Assembly (NCBI RefSeq): GCF_001412655.1
Contig: NZ_CP012996.1
Coordinates: 2,914,001-2,978,000 of the forward strand
DNA: 64,000 nt
Source: Pedobacter sp. PACM 27299
GTDB lineage: Bacteria > Bacteroidota > Bacteroidia > Sphingobacteriales > Sphingobacteriaceae
Reading direction: 5' to 3'
The position numbers and the translations under genes are program-made. The notes beneath the pieces are model-generated. The model was not told where the DNA came from and made no database searches. It was given only the letters and a program-made list of their open reading frames with translations. Within the stretch, counting starts at the first letter, position 1; each line of letters begins with the position of its first letter. Positions 57,163-64,000 of the stretch are shown piece by piece.

Positions 57163-57526
57163 TTTTTTTAATACTTATGGGGTTGACGGTTTTAATTAAC
57201 GCCGTGAGGATATCAATTATTAAAAAAATGTCTGTTTGGGAGTATGTCTATGGTCGTTGAAATATGGTTATTGATTGAAATTATGACTCAGGTTGTATAT
57301 TTCGGTAAAAGTGGGGAAGAACCAGTTTGTAGCGGAATGAGTGACCATTTTCCCTGAAATATCCACCTAAGACTTAATAGGCTCATTCGAAAGGCTACCG
57401 GTAAATAAATCACAAAATCAGTTCGTTAAACTTTGTTAAAAATTCTCTGGAAATTGTTTAACTTTTAGCGGGATTCGCTGCAATTCAGCGAGTAAACATT
57501 TAACGATTCTTAACCAAACCAAACTA
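57163..57526. other. Gap between Gabija-like and DarTG-like operons
   Basis: 364 bp without a gene. The middle (57300-57360) repeats part of the IS21/MITE junction of 52.9 kb: tttcggtaaaagtggggaag then the direct repeat at 57316. The last ~110 bp must hold the DarT promoter and contain a short inverted repeat (tcgctg-caatt-cagcga at 57475-57491) 35 bp before the start codon that could be an autoregulatory operator. Confidence 0.45.
57316..57338 (+). repeat. Direct repeat copy 2 flanking the Gabija-like cassette
   Basis: Same 23-base sequence as 52909-52931 with one mismatch (c for t at the 18th base). The 17 bases upstream also resemble the MITE right end, 19 of 24 matching over the whole end. 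The two copies enclose 53.4-57.2 kb. Confidence 0.6.
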
Positions 57527-58882
57527 ATGAGTAAAATACCAGCTAAGTATGCGTACAGATACATGTACCACTTTACACACATCGACAATTTGCCAGCTAT
57601 TCTTGAACACGGACTTTTATGTACAAACGAGAAAGTCGCGCGGGGTCTGCTTCACTTTAATGTCGCAGCGGAAGGTATCCAGGAGCGTCGCCACACCATG
57701 ACAGTCACCTGCGGCCCCGGTGGGGTGGTACATGATTACGTTCCTTTTTATCTGGGAGCAATTAATCCAATGTTTGTTAGTATCATTAACAGCAAGAATG
57801 TAGACCAGCACGAAATGATTTTCTTTGCTGTTCCTATTAAAATACTAGAAGAGAAAGGTACAGTATTTACCGATGCATCTGCTAATACAGCCATGCCGCC
57901 TAATTTTTATGCAGATCCAGAATCTCTTGACAAACTAAACTGGGCTGCTATCGATGAGAAGAAATGGGGCCGTGGCACTGACGATCACCGCCATCAACGG
58001 ATGGCCGAAGTTCTCGTTTGGAATAACTTGCCCATCGATAGAATTGAAACCATTATCGTCTGGAATGACCATATAAAAGATAAAATTATAAAGATGTATA
58101 AAGATGCAGGCCTCGAGCCTCCGGCTTTTAGTTATTCAGAATTTAGGGGAAAAAGATTTTTCCTCTTCAAATTTATGGTGAAGGGGCAGGAGAATTATTC
58201 CCTCATTACAGGACCTAGAATTTTAAAGTCAACGGTTAAAAAGGCAATCAAAGAAGTCTGCAAAGACATAAATAGCAGAACGGGGAAGACATTTAAATTT
58301 AAAGATATATACGAAGCGTTAAAGAAAATTCAGGAAGATTTTTGTGCGGTTAAAGAATTGGCTGGCATATACAATTTAAAAACTGACAATGTAATACATC
58401 GTGAAACGGTTAGTGACCATACTCAACGTGTTGTTAAAAATGTGTTGAAGAGCGACTTTTACAAAAATTCGAGCCCGGAAAATCAATGCATCTTGGAACT
58501 TTCTGCATATTTGCATGACATTGGGAAGGGGCCGGCAAGTAAATGGAAGGATGGTATTCAGACTGCTTACCCTGATCATCCGGCAGACGGAGTAGAAATG
58601 GTCGCCAGGTTCCTGTATGAAGATGTAGAGGAGCTGACAGAGTATCAAGTCAGAATGATTATATTACTGGTATCATACCATGACTTGATTGGGGAAATTT
58701 TAGCACCTGGGAGGGATGAGCAGCAATTGAAAGATATCATTCAAACCAGGCTTGAACTTGAAATGTTGTCGGTCTTAAACCGGGCAGACGTAGCTGCGCT
58801 TAACATTGAATGGCAATGGAATTTTGATGGTAAAATAAGAAGATTTATCGAAAGTATAGTAGAAGAAACAGGAATAGAATGA
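57527..58882 (+). CDS. darT: DarT-type DNA ADP-ribosyltransferase fused to an HD domain
   Basis: 451 residues, about twice a normal DarT. Residues 1-215 are the DarT (DUF4433) toxin: YMYHFTHIDNLPAILEHGLLC, an Arg pair at 54-55 (QERRH), YVPFYLGAINPMFVSI, and RMAEVLVWNNLPIDRIETIIV with Glu161, matching the usual catalytic Arg and Glu positions. It should ADP-ribosylate single-stranded DNA from NAD+. Residues ~285-445 are an HD domain with all ligands: His298 (VSDH), His330-Asp331 (LHDIGK), YPDHP, SYHD and NRADVAALN. HD domains usually cleave phosphoesters. Its stop overlaps the macrodomain antitoxin start (atga). Catalytic sites look intact. Confidence 0.85.
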   Translation: MSKIPAKYAYRYMYHFTHIDNLPAILEHGLLCTNEKVARGLLHFNVAAEGIQERRHTMTVTCGPGGVVHDYVPFYLGAINPMFVSIINSKNVDQHEMIFFAVPIKILEEKGTVFTDASANTAMPPNFYADPESLDKLNWAAIDEKKWGRGTDDHRHQRMAEVLVWNNLPIDRIETIIVWNDHIKDKIIKMYKDAGLEPPAFSYSEFRGKRFFLFKFMVKGQENYSLITGPRILKSTVKKAIKEVCKDINSRTGKTFKFKDIYEALKKIQEDFCAVKELAGIYNLKTDNVIHRETVSDHTQRVVKNVLKSDFYKNSSPENQCILELSAYLHDIGKGPASKWKDGIQTAYPDHPADGVEMVARFLYEDVEELTEYQVRMIILLVSYHDLIGEILAPGRDEQQLKDIIQTRLELEMLSVLNRADVAALNIEWQWNFDGKIRRFIESIVEETGIE

Positions 58883-60030
58883 TTGAATTTGTAACTGGAA
58901 ATTTTTTTGATTACGATGCGGAAGTCCGCGTCAACACTGTAAACTGCGTTGGCGTGATGGGTGCTGGAGCTGCTTTGCAGTTTAAAAACAAGTTTCCCAA
59001 AATGTTCGATGAATATGTGCGGGAATGTAAGCTTGGAAGGGTGAAAATCGGTAGACCCCACGTTTGGAAAGACCAGGAATTTTTCAATCATTCTCCAATC
59101 ATCATCAACTTTCCAACCAAAGATCATTGGAAAAAACCTTCGGAATACGAATATGTAGAAAAAGGGCTGGTCTGGTTGCGTGAATATCTTCAGGAAACCA
59201 AACCTGCATCGATCACTGTCCCAGCGTTGGGATGTGGTCATGGGGGACTTGACTGGGGACAAGTTCGGCCAATGATAGAAAACCAGCTGGCTAATTTAAG
59301 TATGCGAATCATCGTGTTTGAACCAGAGAGTTCTACTAAAGTTGAAAGTTCTCCCGAACTGGAAGCAGAATTAAAGGCTAAAAATATCAATACATTGATC
59401 CCCAGTGATCTCAGTTATCCAAGACAACTTACCGGGAAATCTGCTGCAGAGATTTACGTTAAGGGAAATACTAAACTCCTAGAAAATAAATCCATCTTGT
59501 CCATACTAGTTAACTCAAAGGCGGCAGAGCGGGACAGGGCTGCCGCCATGCAACTTATAGAAACCCTTCCCTCAGAAAGCAACGTAGTTTGCCTGATGAA
59601 TTATAATTCAAGTTTTGAAATCGACCTCATTGGCAAATTGCTGGATAAAAAAATCAAAGTCATTCTGATGGCACCCTATGGAATACTTAACCTGAAACTT
59701 CGTAAAGACATTCTTGGGCAGTGGAACGAGGAAAGGATGCTGGTGATTTCTTTGAGCAAACCTAAGCAGTCTTGGTCTGCGATCGAGGGGATCAAAGGCC
59801 TGAAATTTAGGCTCGCGATGGCGAAATCTGTACTGATTTCCAGTGAAGACCTTTCCTTCTTTGAGAAATATGAGAAAGAATTTGTCGAACAGCAAAAGCC
59901 ATATTTCTATCTCAACTTCTGGAACATCAAACCAACCTTCCTGGAGACACTCAATGCAGTTAAGCTCGGCAGGGACAAGGTGTCATCTATACTCAATCTT
60001 TCCGGAATGCTATCAAGCCTTTCCAATTGA
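58879..60030 (+). CDS. darG: DarG-type macrodomain antitoxin with a DprA/Smf-like C-terminal region
   Basis: 383 residues. Residues 1-155 are the macrodomain: VTGNFFDYDAEVRVNTVNCV, GVMGAGAALQFKNKFP, IINFPTKDHWKKPSEYEYVEKGL and VPALGCGHGGLDWGQVRPMI. It should remove ADP-ribose that DarT puts on DNA. Residues ~170-370 are not the usual DarG tail. They read IPSDLSYPRQLTGKSAAEI, VKGNTKLLENKSILSILVNS and a Rossmann-like VICLMNYNSS-type strand, which recall DprA/Smf (YP-x-L ... LY-x-x-G ... VGSR) and SLOG folds. The C-terminal assignment is by resemblance only. Four-base overlap with DarT. Confidence 0.82.
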   Translation: MIEFVTGNFFDYDAEVRVNTVNCVGVMGAGAALQFKNKFPKMFDEYVRECKLGRVKIGRPHVWKDQEFFNHSPIIINFPTKDHWKKPSEYEYVEKGLVWLREYLQETKPASITVPALGCGHGGLDWGQVRPMIENQLANLSMRIIVFEPESSTKVESSPELEAELKAKNINTLIPSDLSYPRQLTGKSAAEIYVKGNTKLLENKSILSILVNSKAAERDRAAAMQLIETLPSESNVVCLMNYNSSFEIDLIGKLLDKKIKVILMAPYGILNLKLRKDILGQWNEERMLVISLSKPKQSWSAIEGIKGLKFRLAMAKSVLISSEDLSFFEKYEKEFVEQQKPYFYLNFWNIKPTFLETLNAVKLGRDKVSSILNLSGMLSSLSN

Positions 60031-60105
60031 TCAAACTCTGCTTAAGACTAGGTAAGAAGCAAATCTTAAAGCGGAGCGAGAAACAACAAAGCCCTACCGA
60101 CGCAG

Positions 60106-60186
60106 TCGGGATGAGGCTTAAGGTTTGATTCACCCCCTCCAACGGGATCACTGGAGCGCAGCGGAGGTAATCCTGCCACCCCGACA
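60106..60186 (+). other. tRNA-like remnant / attachment-site scar
   Basis: 81 bases starting tcgggatg and ending ccaccccgaca. The two ends pair at six of seven acceptor-type positions, and the interior ggagcgcagcggaggtaatc then ctgcc resembles a D/T-arm region. No proper anticodon stem or TTC-R-A loop is present, so it is not a working tRNA. It shares tgccaccccg with the scar at 51140-51149, and a terminator follows. Confidence 0.4.
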
Positions 60187-60207
60187 ACATAGATGTCAAA
60201 TTCTATC

Positions 60208-60244
60208 AAAAACCCTCTAAATGTCACAGTTTAGAGGGTTTTTT
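60208..60244 (+). terminator. Rho-independent terminator after the DarTG operon
   Basis: Perfect 14-bp stem (aaaaaccctctaaa with tttagagggttttt), 8-base loop, then further T. It follows the tRNA-like scar by 21 bp. Confidence 0.85.
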
Positions 60245-60356
60245 CGTTTTAGTCATATCAAAGAAAAGCAAAGAATATCAAGGTTTTTATGGATCATGTT
60301 CAAAAGTTGTGGACTCGATGAATAAATAGGATATTTGTTTCATAATATTTTATCCC

Positions 60357-60722
60357 GTGCACGAATCCTTTAAAGCCCTGCTTCCATTGATCATCCCCGT
60401 TGGTGTATCTGATTATTTCGAACTTTCCAGTCATAAAAAAGACGATAGCGGTATCCATTTCTATCTTGAAGAGCTGAACTCGATTCCCATGGAATACCAG
60501 TCCAATAAGCTCCTTTCAAAAGGTTTCTTTGATGAAGTGATATTGCAGGACTTCCCCATTCGTGGACAAGAGGTCTATCTTCATATTAAACGCCGTCGAT
60601 GGTTGAACCAGGATACCGGTAAGGTGGTTTACCGGAACTGGGAACTGGTGGCAAAAGGGACGCGTATCACAAGTGATTTCGCGGCTTTTTTAAAAGCTAT
60701 CAGTGGATACCCAAGCCCATAG
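60357..60722 (+). CDS. ISAon1-type transposase, N-terminal region protein
   Basis: 121 residues from a GTG start. It has the zinc-ribbon-free N-terminal part seen in this group: PLIIPVGVSDYFELSSHKKD, LLSKGFFDEVILQDFPIRGQEVYLHIKRRRW and a TRITSDFAAFLKAISGY helix. It ends 20 bases inside the start of the main transposase frame. The sequence before its end contains a cttttttaaaag run where the ribosome could slip, so a fused product is possible. Confidence 0.85.
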   Translation: MHESFKALLPLIIPVGVSDYFELSSHKKDDSGIHFYLEELNSIPMEYQSNKLLSKGFFDEVILQDFPIRGQEVYLHIKRRRWLNQDTGKVVYRNWELVAKGTRITSDFAAFLKAISGYPSP

Positions 60723-61686
60723 CATCCATACGATCAGCTCTTTTTACGGGGTAAAAGCCAGTAGATTAAGAAGATATTATAGGGACAAGCTAAGTGGTTT
60801 TCAGCATTGGAAACATAGGAATGATGCCACCGCTGGACTGGTCTTCCCCGAAAATATCAGTGGCCATCTTTCCATAGACGAGACTTGCCTGTCCCATGGA
60901 GAACTTTATACCGTAGTCACCAACAAATGCGCCCGCGGTAAAAAGGGTACTATTGTAGCGATATTAAACGGTACAAAATCCGACAACATCATTCCCGTAC
61001 TACAGAAGGTCCCTTCCAGGATACGCAATAAAGTACGTGAAATAACCTTGGACCTGGCCGGAAACATGGGGCTTATCGCCAAGAAATGCTTTCCCAATGC
61101 CGTTCAGGTAATCGACAGGTTCCATGTACAGCAACTGGCTACTGAAGCGCTCCAGGAGATCAGGATAAAATACCGCTGGCTGGCAATAGATGATGAAAAC
61201 CTACAGATAGAACTCGCCAAAAAAGACAAAAAACCGTACAATCCAGAGATACTTGAAAATGGGGATACGGTTAAGCAACTGTTGGCAAGAAGCCGATATC
61301 TGTTGTATAAGAATGAAAATAGATGGTCTAACGATCAGCAACAAAGAGCGAAACTGCTATTTGAAAGATATCCTGATATTGAAAAAGCGTACAGGCTCAG
61401 CCAAGAACTCTCATGGATATTCAGTACAACAACAGATAAGATCTATGCTTTTGCCAGGCTAGCCAAGTGGAACGAAAAAGTAGAGCAATCTGGCTTTAAG
61501 GCTTTCAATACCGTATCCAGAACGGTAATACTCCATCACAAAAAGATACTGAACTACTTCGACAACAGAAGTACAAATGCATCCGCCGAATCTTTCAATG
61601 CTAAAATAAAGGGGTTCAGAAGCCAGTTCAGAGGAGTAGGAGATATAAACTTTTTCCTGTTTAGGCTAACAAAATTATTTGCCTAG
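60703..61686 (+). CDS. ISAon1-type transposase, DDE catalytic part
   Basis: 327 residues from a GTG. Catalytic landmarks: LSIDETCLS (first Asp), ITLDLAGNM and QVIDRFHVQQLA (second region), and NASAESFNAKIKGFRSQFRGVGDINFFLFRL (Glu region), the usual DDE layout of ISL3-related enzymes. The frame differs from the N-terminal protein and overlaps it by 20 bases. Intact and followed directly by the right inverted repeat. Confidence 0.88.
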   Translation: MDTQAHSIHTISSFYGVKASRLRRYYRDKLSGFQHWKHRNDATAGLVFPENISGHLSIDETCLSHGELYTVVTNKCARGKKGTIVAILNGTKSDNIIPVLQKVPSRIRNKVREITLDLAGNMGLIAKKCFPNAVQVIDRFHVQQLATEALQEIRIKYRWLAIDDENLQIELAKKDKKPYNPEILENGDTVKQLLARSRYLLYKNENRWSNDQQQRAKLLFERYPDIEKAYRLSQELSWIFSTTTDKIYAFARLAKWNEKVEQSGFKAFNTVSRTVILHHKKILNYFDNRSTNASAESFNAKIKGFRSQFRGVGDINFFLFRLTKLFA

Positions 61687-61720
61687 TCCACAACTTTTGA
61701 ACATGATCCGTTTTTATGCC

Positions 61721-62029
61721 CTATTCTACACCCTCTTTTTTTCTTGTAACATTGTCCTGATAGAAAATATAAAAATCACTGTTTGAATTTTTTATTTCAC
61801 CACTTGTTTGGCCATCAAATTTTGCCTCTGATTTTAACAAAAAAACGAAGGAGGGCATAAAAGCACTTTGATGAAGGACGCCAAGTGTTTTGTTGTCACG
61901 AGTCACGCGGTAGTTCCGTTCATGTTTTGGGTCAGGGGCCGGATAGTAGGTAGTGATGGTGAATGTTAAGGGTTCAAGCCCGATGTTGATCGCTACCGAT
62001 ACGTTAAATATTTCTTCTTCTTGCTGCAT
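61721..62029 (-). CDS. Hypothetical protein next to the insertion sequence
   Basis: 102 residues, no signal peptide. NVSVAINIGLEPLTFTITTY and RNYRVTRDNKTLGVLH suggest a small beta-rich domain with an acidic N-terminus (MQQEEEIF). Similar small proteins occur with Bacteroidota mobile elements, but I do not recognise the family. The target duplication of the insertion sequence ends three bases past its stop, so the insertion just missed the gene. Confidence 0.55.
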   Translation of the reverse strand: MQQEEEIFNVSVAINIGLEPLTFTITTYYPAPDPKHERNYRVTRDNKTLGVLHQSAFMPSFVFLLKSEAKFDGQTSGEIKNSNSDFYIFYQDNVTRKKEGVE

Positions 62030-62172
62030 TGCCTGTTGTGGTTTAGAGAGTAAACACCTGCCAGCCGAAATAGTTAGTCTAAATCGTACACTTTTTGAAA
62101 GCTGCCGTTCATTATCTGCCTTTGGCAGCTGGTTGATGGTTTATGATTTCGGGGCACCATTATTGGAAGCTT

Positions 62173-62478
62173 ATGGAAAAACCTATGATAGCAATTGACA
62201 ATGTACAACCTTTAAGCCCTGAAAGTTTATTTGAGCTTTTAAAAATGGAATTTCCTGCTTACGTGAATGAGCAGCTTGGTAGCAACCTGGCTGTGGAATT
62301 TGCTCGCGTTGCTGATATTGTGAATATTAGTTTCCCGGAAATTATTGACGGAAACGCTTACACGATTACAGTCGGGGACAATAGTCTCGAACTTACTGAC
62401 CACACTACAGATGGTACCTACAATACCGAGTTGCTGGAACAACATCTCATGGAGTTTTTGACTTTAAAGGCAGGTTAA
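62173..62478 (+). CDS. Small hypothetical protein
   Basis: 101 residues from the ATG at 62173 (MEKPMIAIDN); an in-frame ATG at 62143 is further up but less likely. LSPESLFELLKMEFPAYVNEQL then ADIVNISFPEIIDGNAYTITVGDNSLEL and a helical LLEQHLMEFLTLK end. Alpha/beta, soluble. It is divergent from the neighbouring - strand gene with a 143-bp shared upstream region and is followed by a terminator. Family unknown. Confidence 0.6.
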   Translation: MEKPMIAIDNVQPLSPESLFELLKMEFPAYVNEQLGSNLAVEFARVADIVNISFPEIIDGNAYTITVGDNSLELTDHTTDGTYNTELLEQHLMEFLTLKAG

Positions 62479-62564
62479 TCTAACTGCTTTTTTCGGTTTA
62501 TCCAGGTCGAGCTTTGCCGGTCGGGCCGCAGATTACTACAAACGACAGTAATGCAGATTTGTTT

Positions 62565-62606
62565 AGCGCCAGGAAAAATTAGTTTATTTTTCTGGCTGCT
62601 TTTTTA
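62565..62606 (+). terminator. Terminator after the small hypothetical gene
   Basis: Arms agcgccaggaaaaat and atttttctggctgct pair over about 14 bp with two single-base bulges, followed by seven T. The rest of the gap to the kinase gene shows nothing else. Confidence 0.7.
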
Positions 62607-62762
62607 AAATAGGGGGGACAGTTGGGCTAGGGATTGCTCAAGCCTACTTAAAATAGCTGCCGGATCGCTTTATTTCATTTTTTTTGAAACTATATTTGCA
62701 TATGTGTGTTGGCCCTATACCTAATTTCATTGTCAGTTTTTGCTTATTTAATTTGAAAGCTT

Positions 62763-64000
62763 ATGCCGAATGTTGATGACCGCGTCTTGCTGTCATATGC
62801 CGAAAACGAACAGGTACTTAATCTGCTACCGATTCCGATTGCTGTATTGAAGGGCGATTTATCTATTATCAATTTTGCCAATGATGCGATGTTTGAGCTC
62901 TGGAAGCGTGACCGGTCTGTCGCAACGATTGGATTGCCATTAACCACGGCTTTTCCTGAGACCAATGATTCTTTTTTAGCGCAGATTCATCAGGTTTTTA
63001 AGACAGGGGATAGTTATAAGGATGAGGAGGTTTTACTGACCTTGAATGACAGCTCTGGCAAGTCTTATTCGATATTCATAGATTATACCTATAAGGCCAT
63101 CTTTGCGGAAAATGGGGTGATCATCGGGATTCTGGTTACTGCACAGGACGTGACCCATAGGGTATCTGCCAAGCAATTGCTACAGGATACCACCCAGCGG
63201 TTGAAAGATTCAAATCACGCCCTGGCCTCCAGTAATGAGGAATGCCTGATGGCCATTGAAACTGCTAAACTGGGCACCTGGAAGTTATCAGCAGACCGCA
63301 GTGCGCTGAGTTTTTCAGAGAGAGGTGTAGAAATTTATGGTTTGGCTGAAGCGCAGGTTTCGCTGAGTTCGGCGCTTGACTTGGTTAGGGAAGATTACCG
63401 AGAGTCCGTAGACCAGAGTTTAAAGGAAGTCATGGATTCTGGGGAAATGTTTGAGCTGGAGTATCCCATAAGGTCTTTAAAATCCGATGAAGATCGTTGG
63501 ATCCGTTTAACAGGAAGGGTGATGATGGATATACAAGGACATTCCACAATACTTAAAGGAACGCTGATGGACATCACGGGGCAGAAAATGGAGCTGATCC
63601 GTAAAAATGAGTTTATTGCTATGGCCAGTCATGAACTTAAAACACCGCTTACTTCACTCAATGGGCTGCTGCAACTGCTGAGCAGGAGACCTGAACTTAA
63701 AGCGGATACAAGTCTAGCAGAAATGATGGGGATGGCATTGTCTCAAATCAGGAAAATGACGAGTATGATCAATAGTTTTGTCAATATATCACGTTTGGAA
63801 GCTAGTAAGTTTGATTTGGATTTGACAGATTTTGATCTGGGGGAACTGGTGACTGAGCACTTGAATGAAGTTCGGGTTACCGCGCCGCGGCTCCAGTTTG
63901 TTCAGCAGGGGTGTAAGACGCTTAAGGTTAGGGCAGACCGGGTTAAAATTGGGGTTTTGCTGGCTAATCTGGTTGCGAATGCGGTCAAGTTTACTCCTCT
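62763..64000 (+). CDS. PAS-domain sensor histidine kinase (3' partial)
   Basis: The frame is open from the ATG at 62763 to the window end, giving 412 residues. Residues ~15-135 form a PAS domain (LLPIPIAVLKGDLSIINFAND and VIIGILVTAQDVTH), a coiled linker follows, and a second PAS/PAC-type domain spans ~165-275 (AIETAKLGTWKL, LKGTLMDITGQK). The HisKA H-box is FIAMASHELKTPLTSLNG with His290. The N-box NLVANAVKFTP begins at residue 402. No transmembrane helix is seen, so it is cytosolic. The rest of the ATPase domain and any receiver lie outside the window. Confidence 0.9.
   Translation, partial: MPNVDDRVLLSYAENEQVLNLLPIPIAVLKGDLSIINFANDAMFELWKRDRSVATIGLPLTTAFPETNDSFLAQIHQVFKTGDSYKDEEVLLTLNDSSGKSYSIFIDYTYKAIFAENGVIIGILVTAQDVTHRVSAKQLLQDTTQRLKDSNHALASSNEECLMAIETAKLGTWKLSADRSALSFSERGVEIYGLAEAQVSLSSALDLVREDYRESVDQSLKEVMDSGEMFELEYPIRSLKSDEDRWIRLTGRVMMDIQGHSTILKGTLMDITGQKMELIRKNEFIAMASHELKTPLTSLNGLLQLLSRRPELKADTSLAEMMGMALSQIRKMTSMINSFVNISRLEASKFDLDLTDFDLGELVTEHLNEVRVTAPRLQFVQQGCKTLKVRADRVKIGVLLANLVANAVKFTP

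Larger units (their letters stand above)
60291..61709 (+). mobile_element. Intact ISAon1-type (ISL3-related) insertion sequence, 1419 bp
   Basis: The ends are perfect 25-bp inverted repeats: left ggatcatgttcaaaagttgt then ggact (60291-60315), right its exact complement (61685-61709). They are flanked by the 8-bp direct repeat gtttttat at 60283-60290 and 61710-61717. Inside are two overlapping transposase frames on the + strand. The exact termini and target duplication show a recent insertion. Confidence 0.92.

Noticed and set aside
61953..62198. 81-codon plus-strand ORF
   Set aside because: Overlaps the 5' ends of two better genes (61721-62029 minus, 62173-62478 plus) and has no motif.
1..64000. 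CRISPR array
   Set aside because: No regularly spaced direct repeats of 24-40 bases were seen; the only arrays are the IS21-type end repeats, which are too short and irregular.

Overview
The window reads as chromosome from a Bacteroidota bacterium, most likely Sphingobacteriaceae and Pedobacter-like. The grounds are two ECF sigma / FecR anti-sigma / SusC / SusD cassettes, several families largely confined to Bacteroidota (DUF2931, DUF4832/DUF4874, OMP_b-brl_3-type receptors, ISAon1-type transposase) and moderately AT-rich DNA with short AT-rich gaps. No database search was run; all names rest on motifs read by eye.

Layout. (1) 1-8838: the 3' end of an extracellular contractile injection system (eCIS) locus, all on the + strand: the C-terminus of the tape-measure protein, two large helical proteins, an unrecognised 306-residue protein, the AAA+ ATPase, and two probable cargo proteins that share an FQF-x-D-x-R motif about 30 residues from their N-termini. 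One carries a DUF4157 (HExxH) domain and a C-terminal PD-(D/E)xK-like nuclease segment. (2) 8913-15877: ECF sigma, FecR, SusC, SusD and a strong terminator. (3) 15909-24484: mixed metabolic and envelope genes (DUF2931 protein, carboxylesterase, RidA-like, AraC regulator, DUF6268-like barrel, NmrA-like, heptaheme cytochrome c), then a decayed gene on the - strand and an Fes-type esterase. (4) 26365-41216: a polysaccharide utilisation locus with ECF sigma/FecR, SusC/SusD, PKD lipoprotein, HGSNAT-like acyltransferase, DUF4874/DUF4832 protein, GH31, NahK-like sugar kinase and GH109-like oxidoreductase/glycosidase. The gene set fits capture, cleavage and phosphorylation of alpha-linked (amino)sugars. 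(5) 41271-48658: envelope and housekeeping genes, including a TonB-dependent receptor broken by one frameshift and an HPF/RaiA-type ribosome factor. (6) 48659-62762: a scarred accessory island with a truncated tyrosine recombinase, tRNA-3'-end-like scars, IS21-type terminal repeats, a 141-bp MITE, gene fragments, a Gabija-like pair (OLD nuclease plus UvrD-like helicase) behind a possible ADP-ribosyltransferase-fold protein, an unusual DarT-DarG pair, and an intact ISAon1-type element with 25-bp inverted repeats and an 8-bp target duplication. (7) 62763-64000: the 5' part of a PAS sensor histidine kinase that runs off the window.

The most interesting system is at 57527-60030. DarT (DNA ADP-ribosyltransferase fold) is fused to a complete HD phosphohydrolase-type domain. 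It overlaps by four bases a DarG whose macrodomain is fused to a DprA/Smf-like (SLOG/Rossmann-type) region. This architecture differs from the canonical two-domain DarG and single-domain DarT. Together with the Gabija-like pair 365 bp upstream it marks the island as anti-phage. The eCIS cargo pair is the second most interesting item.
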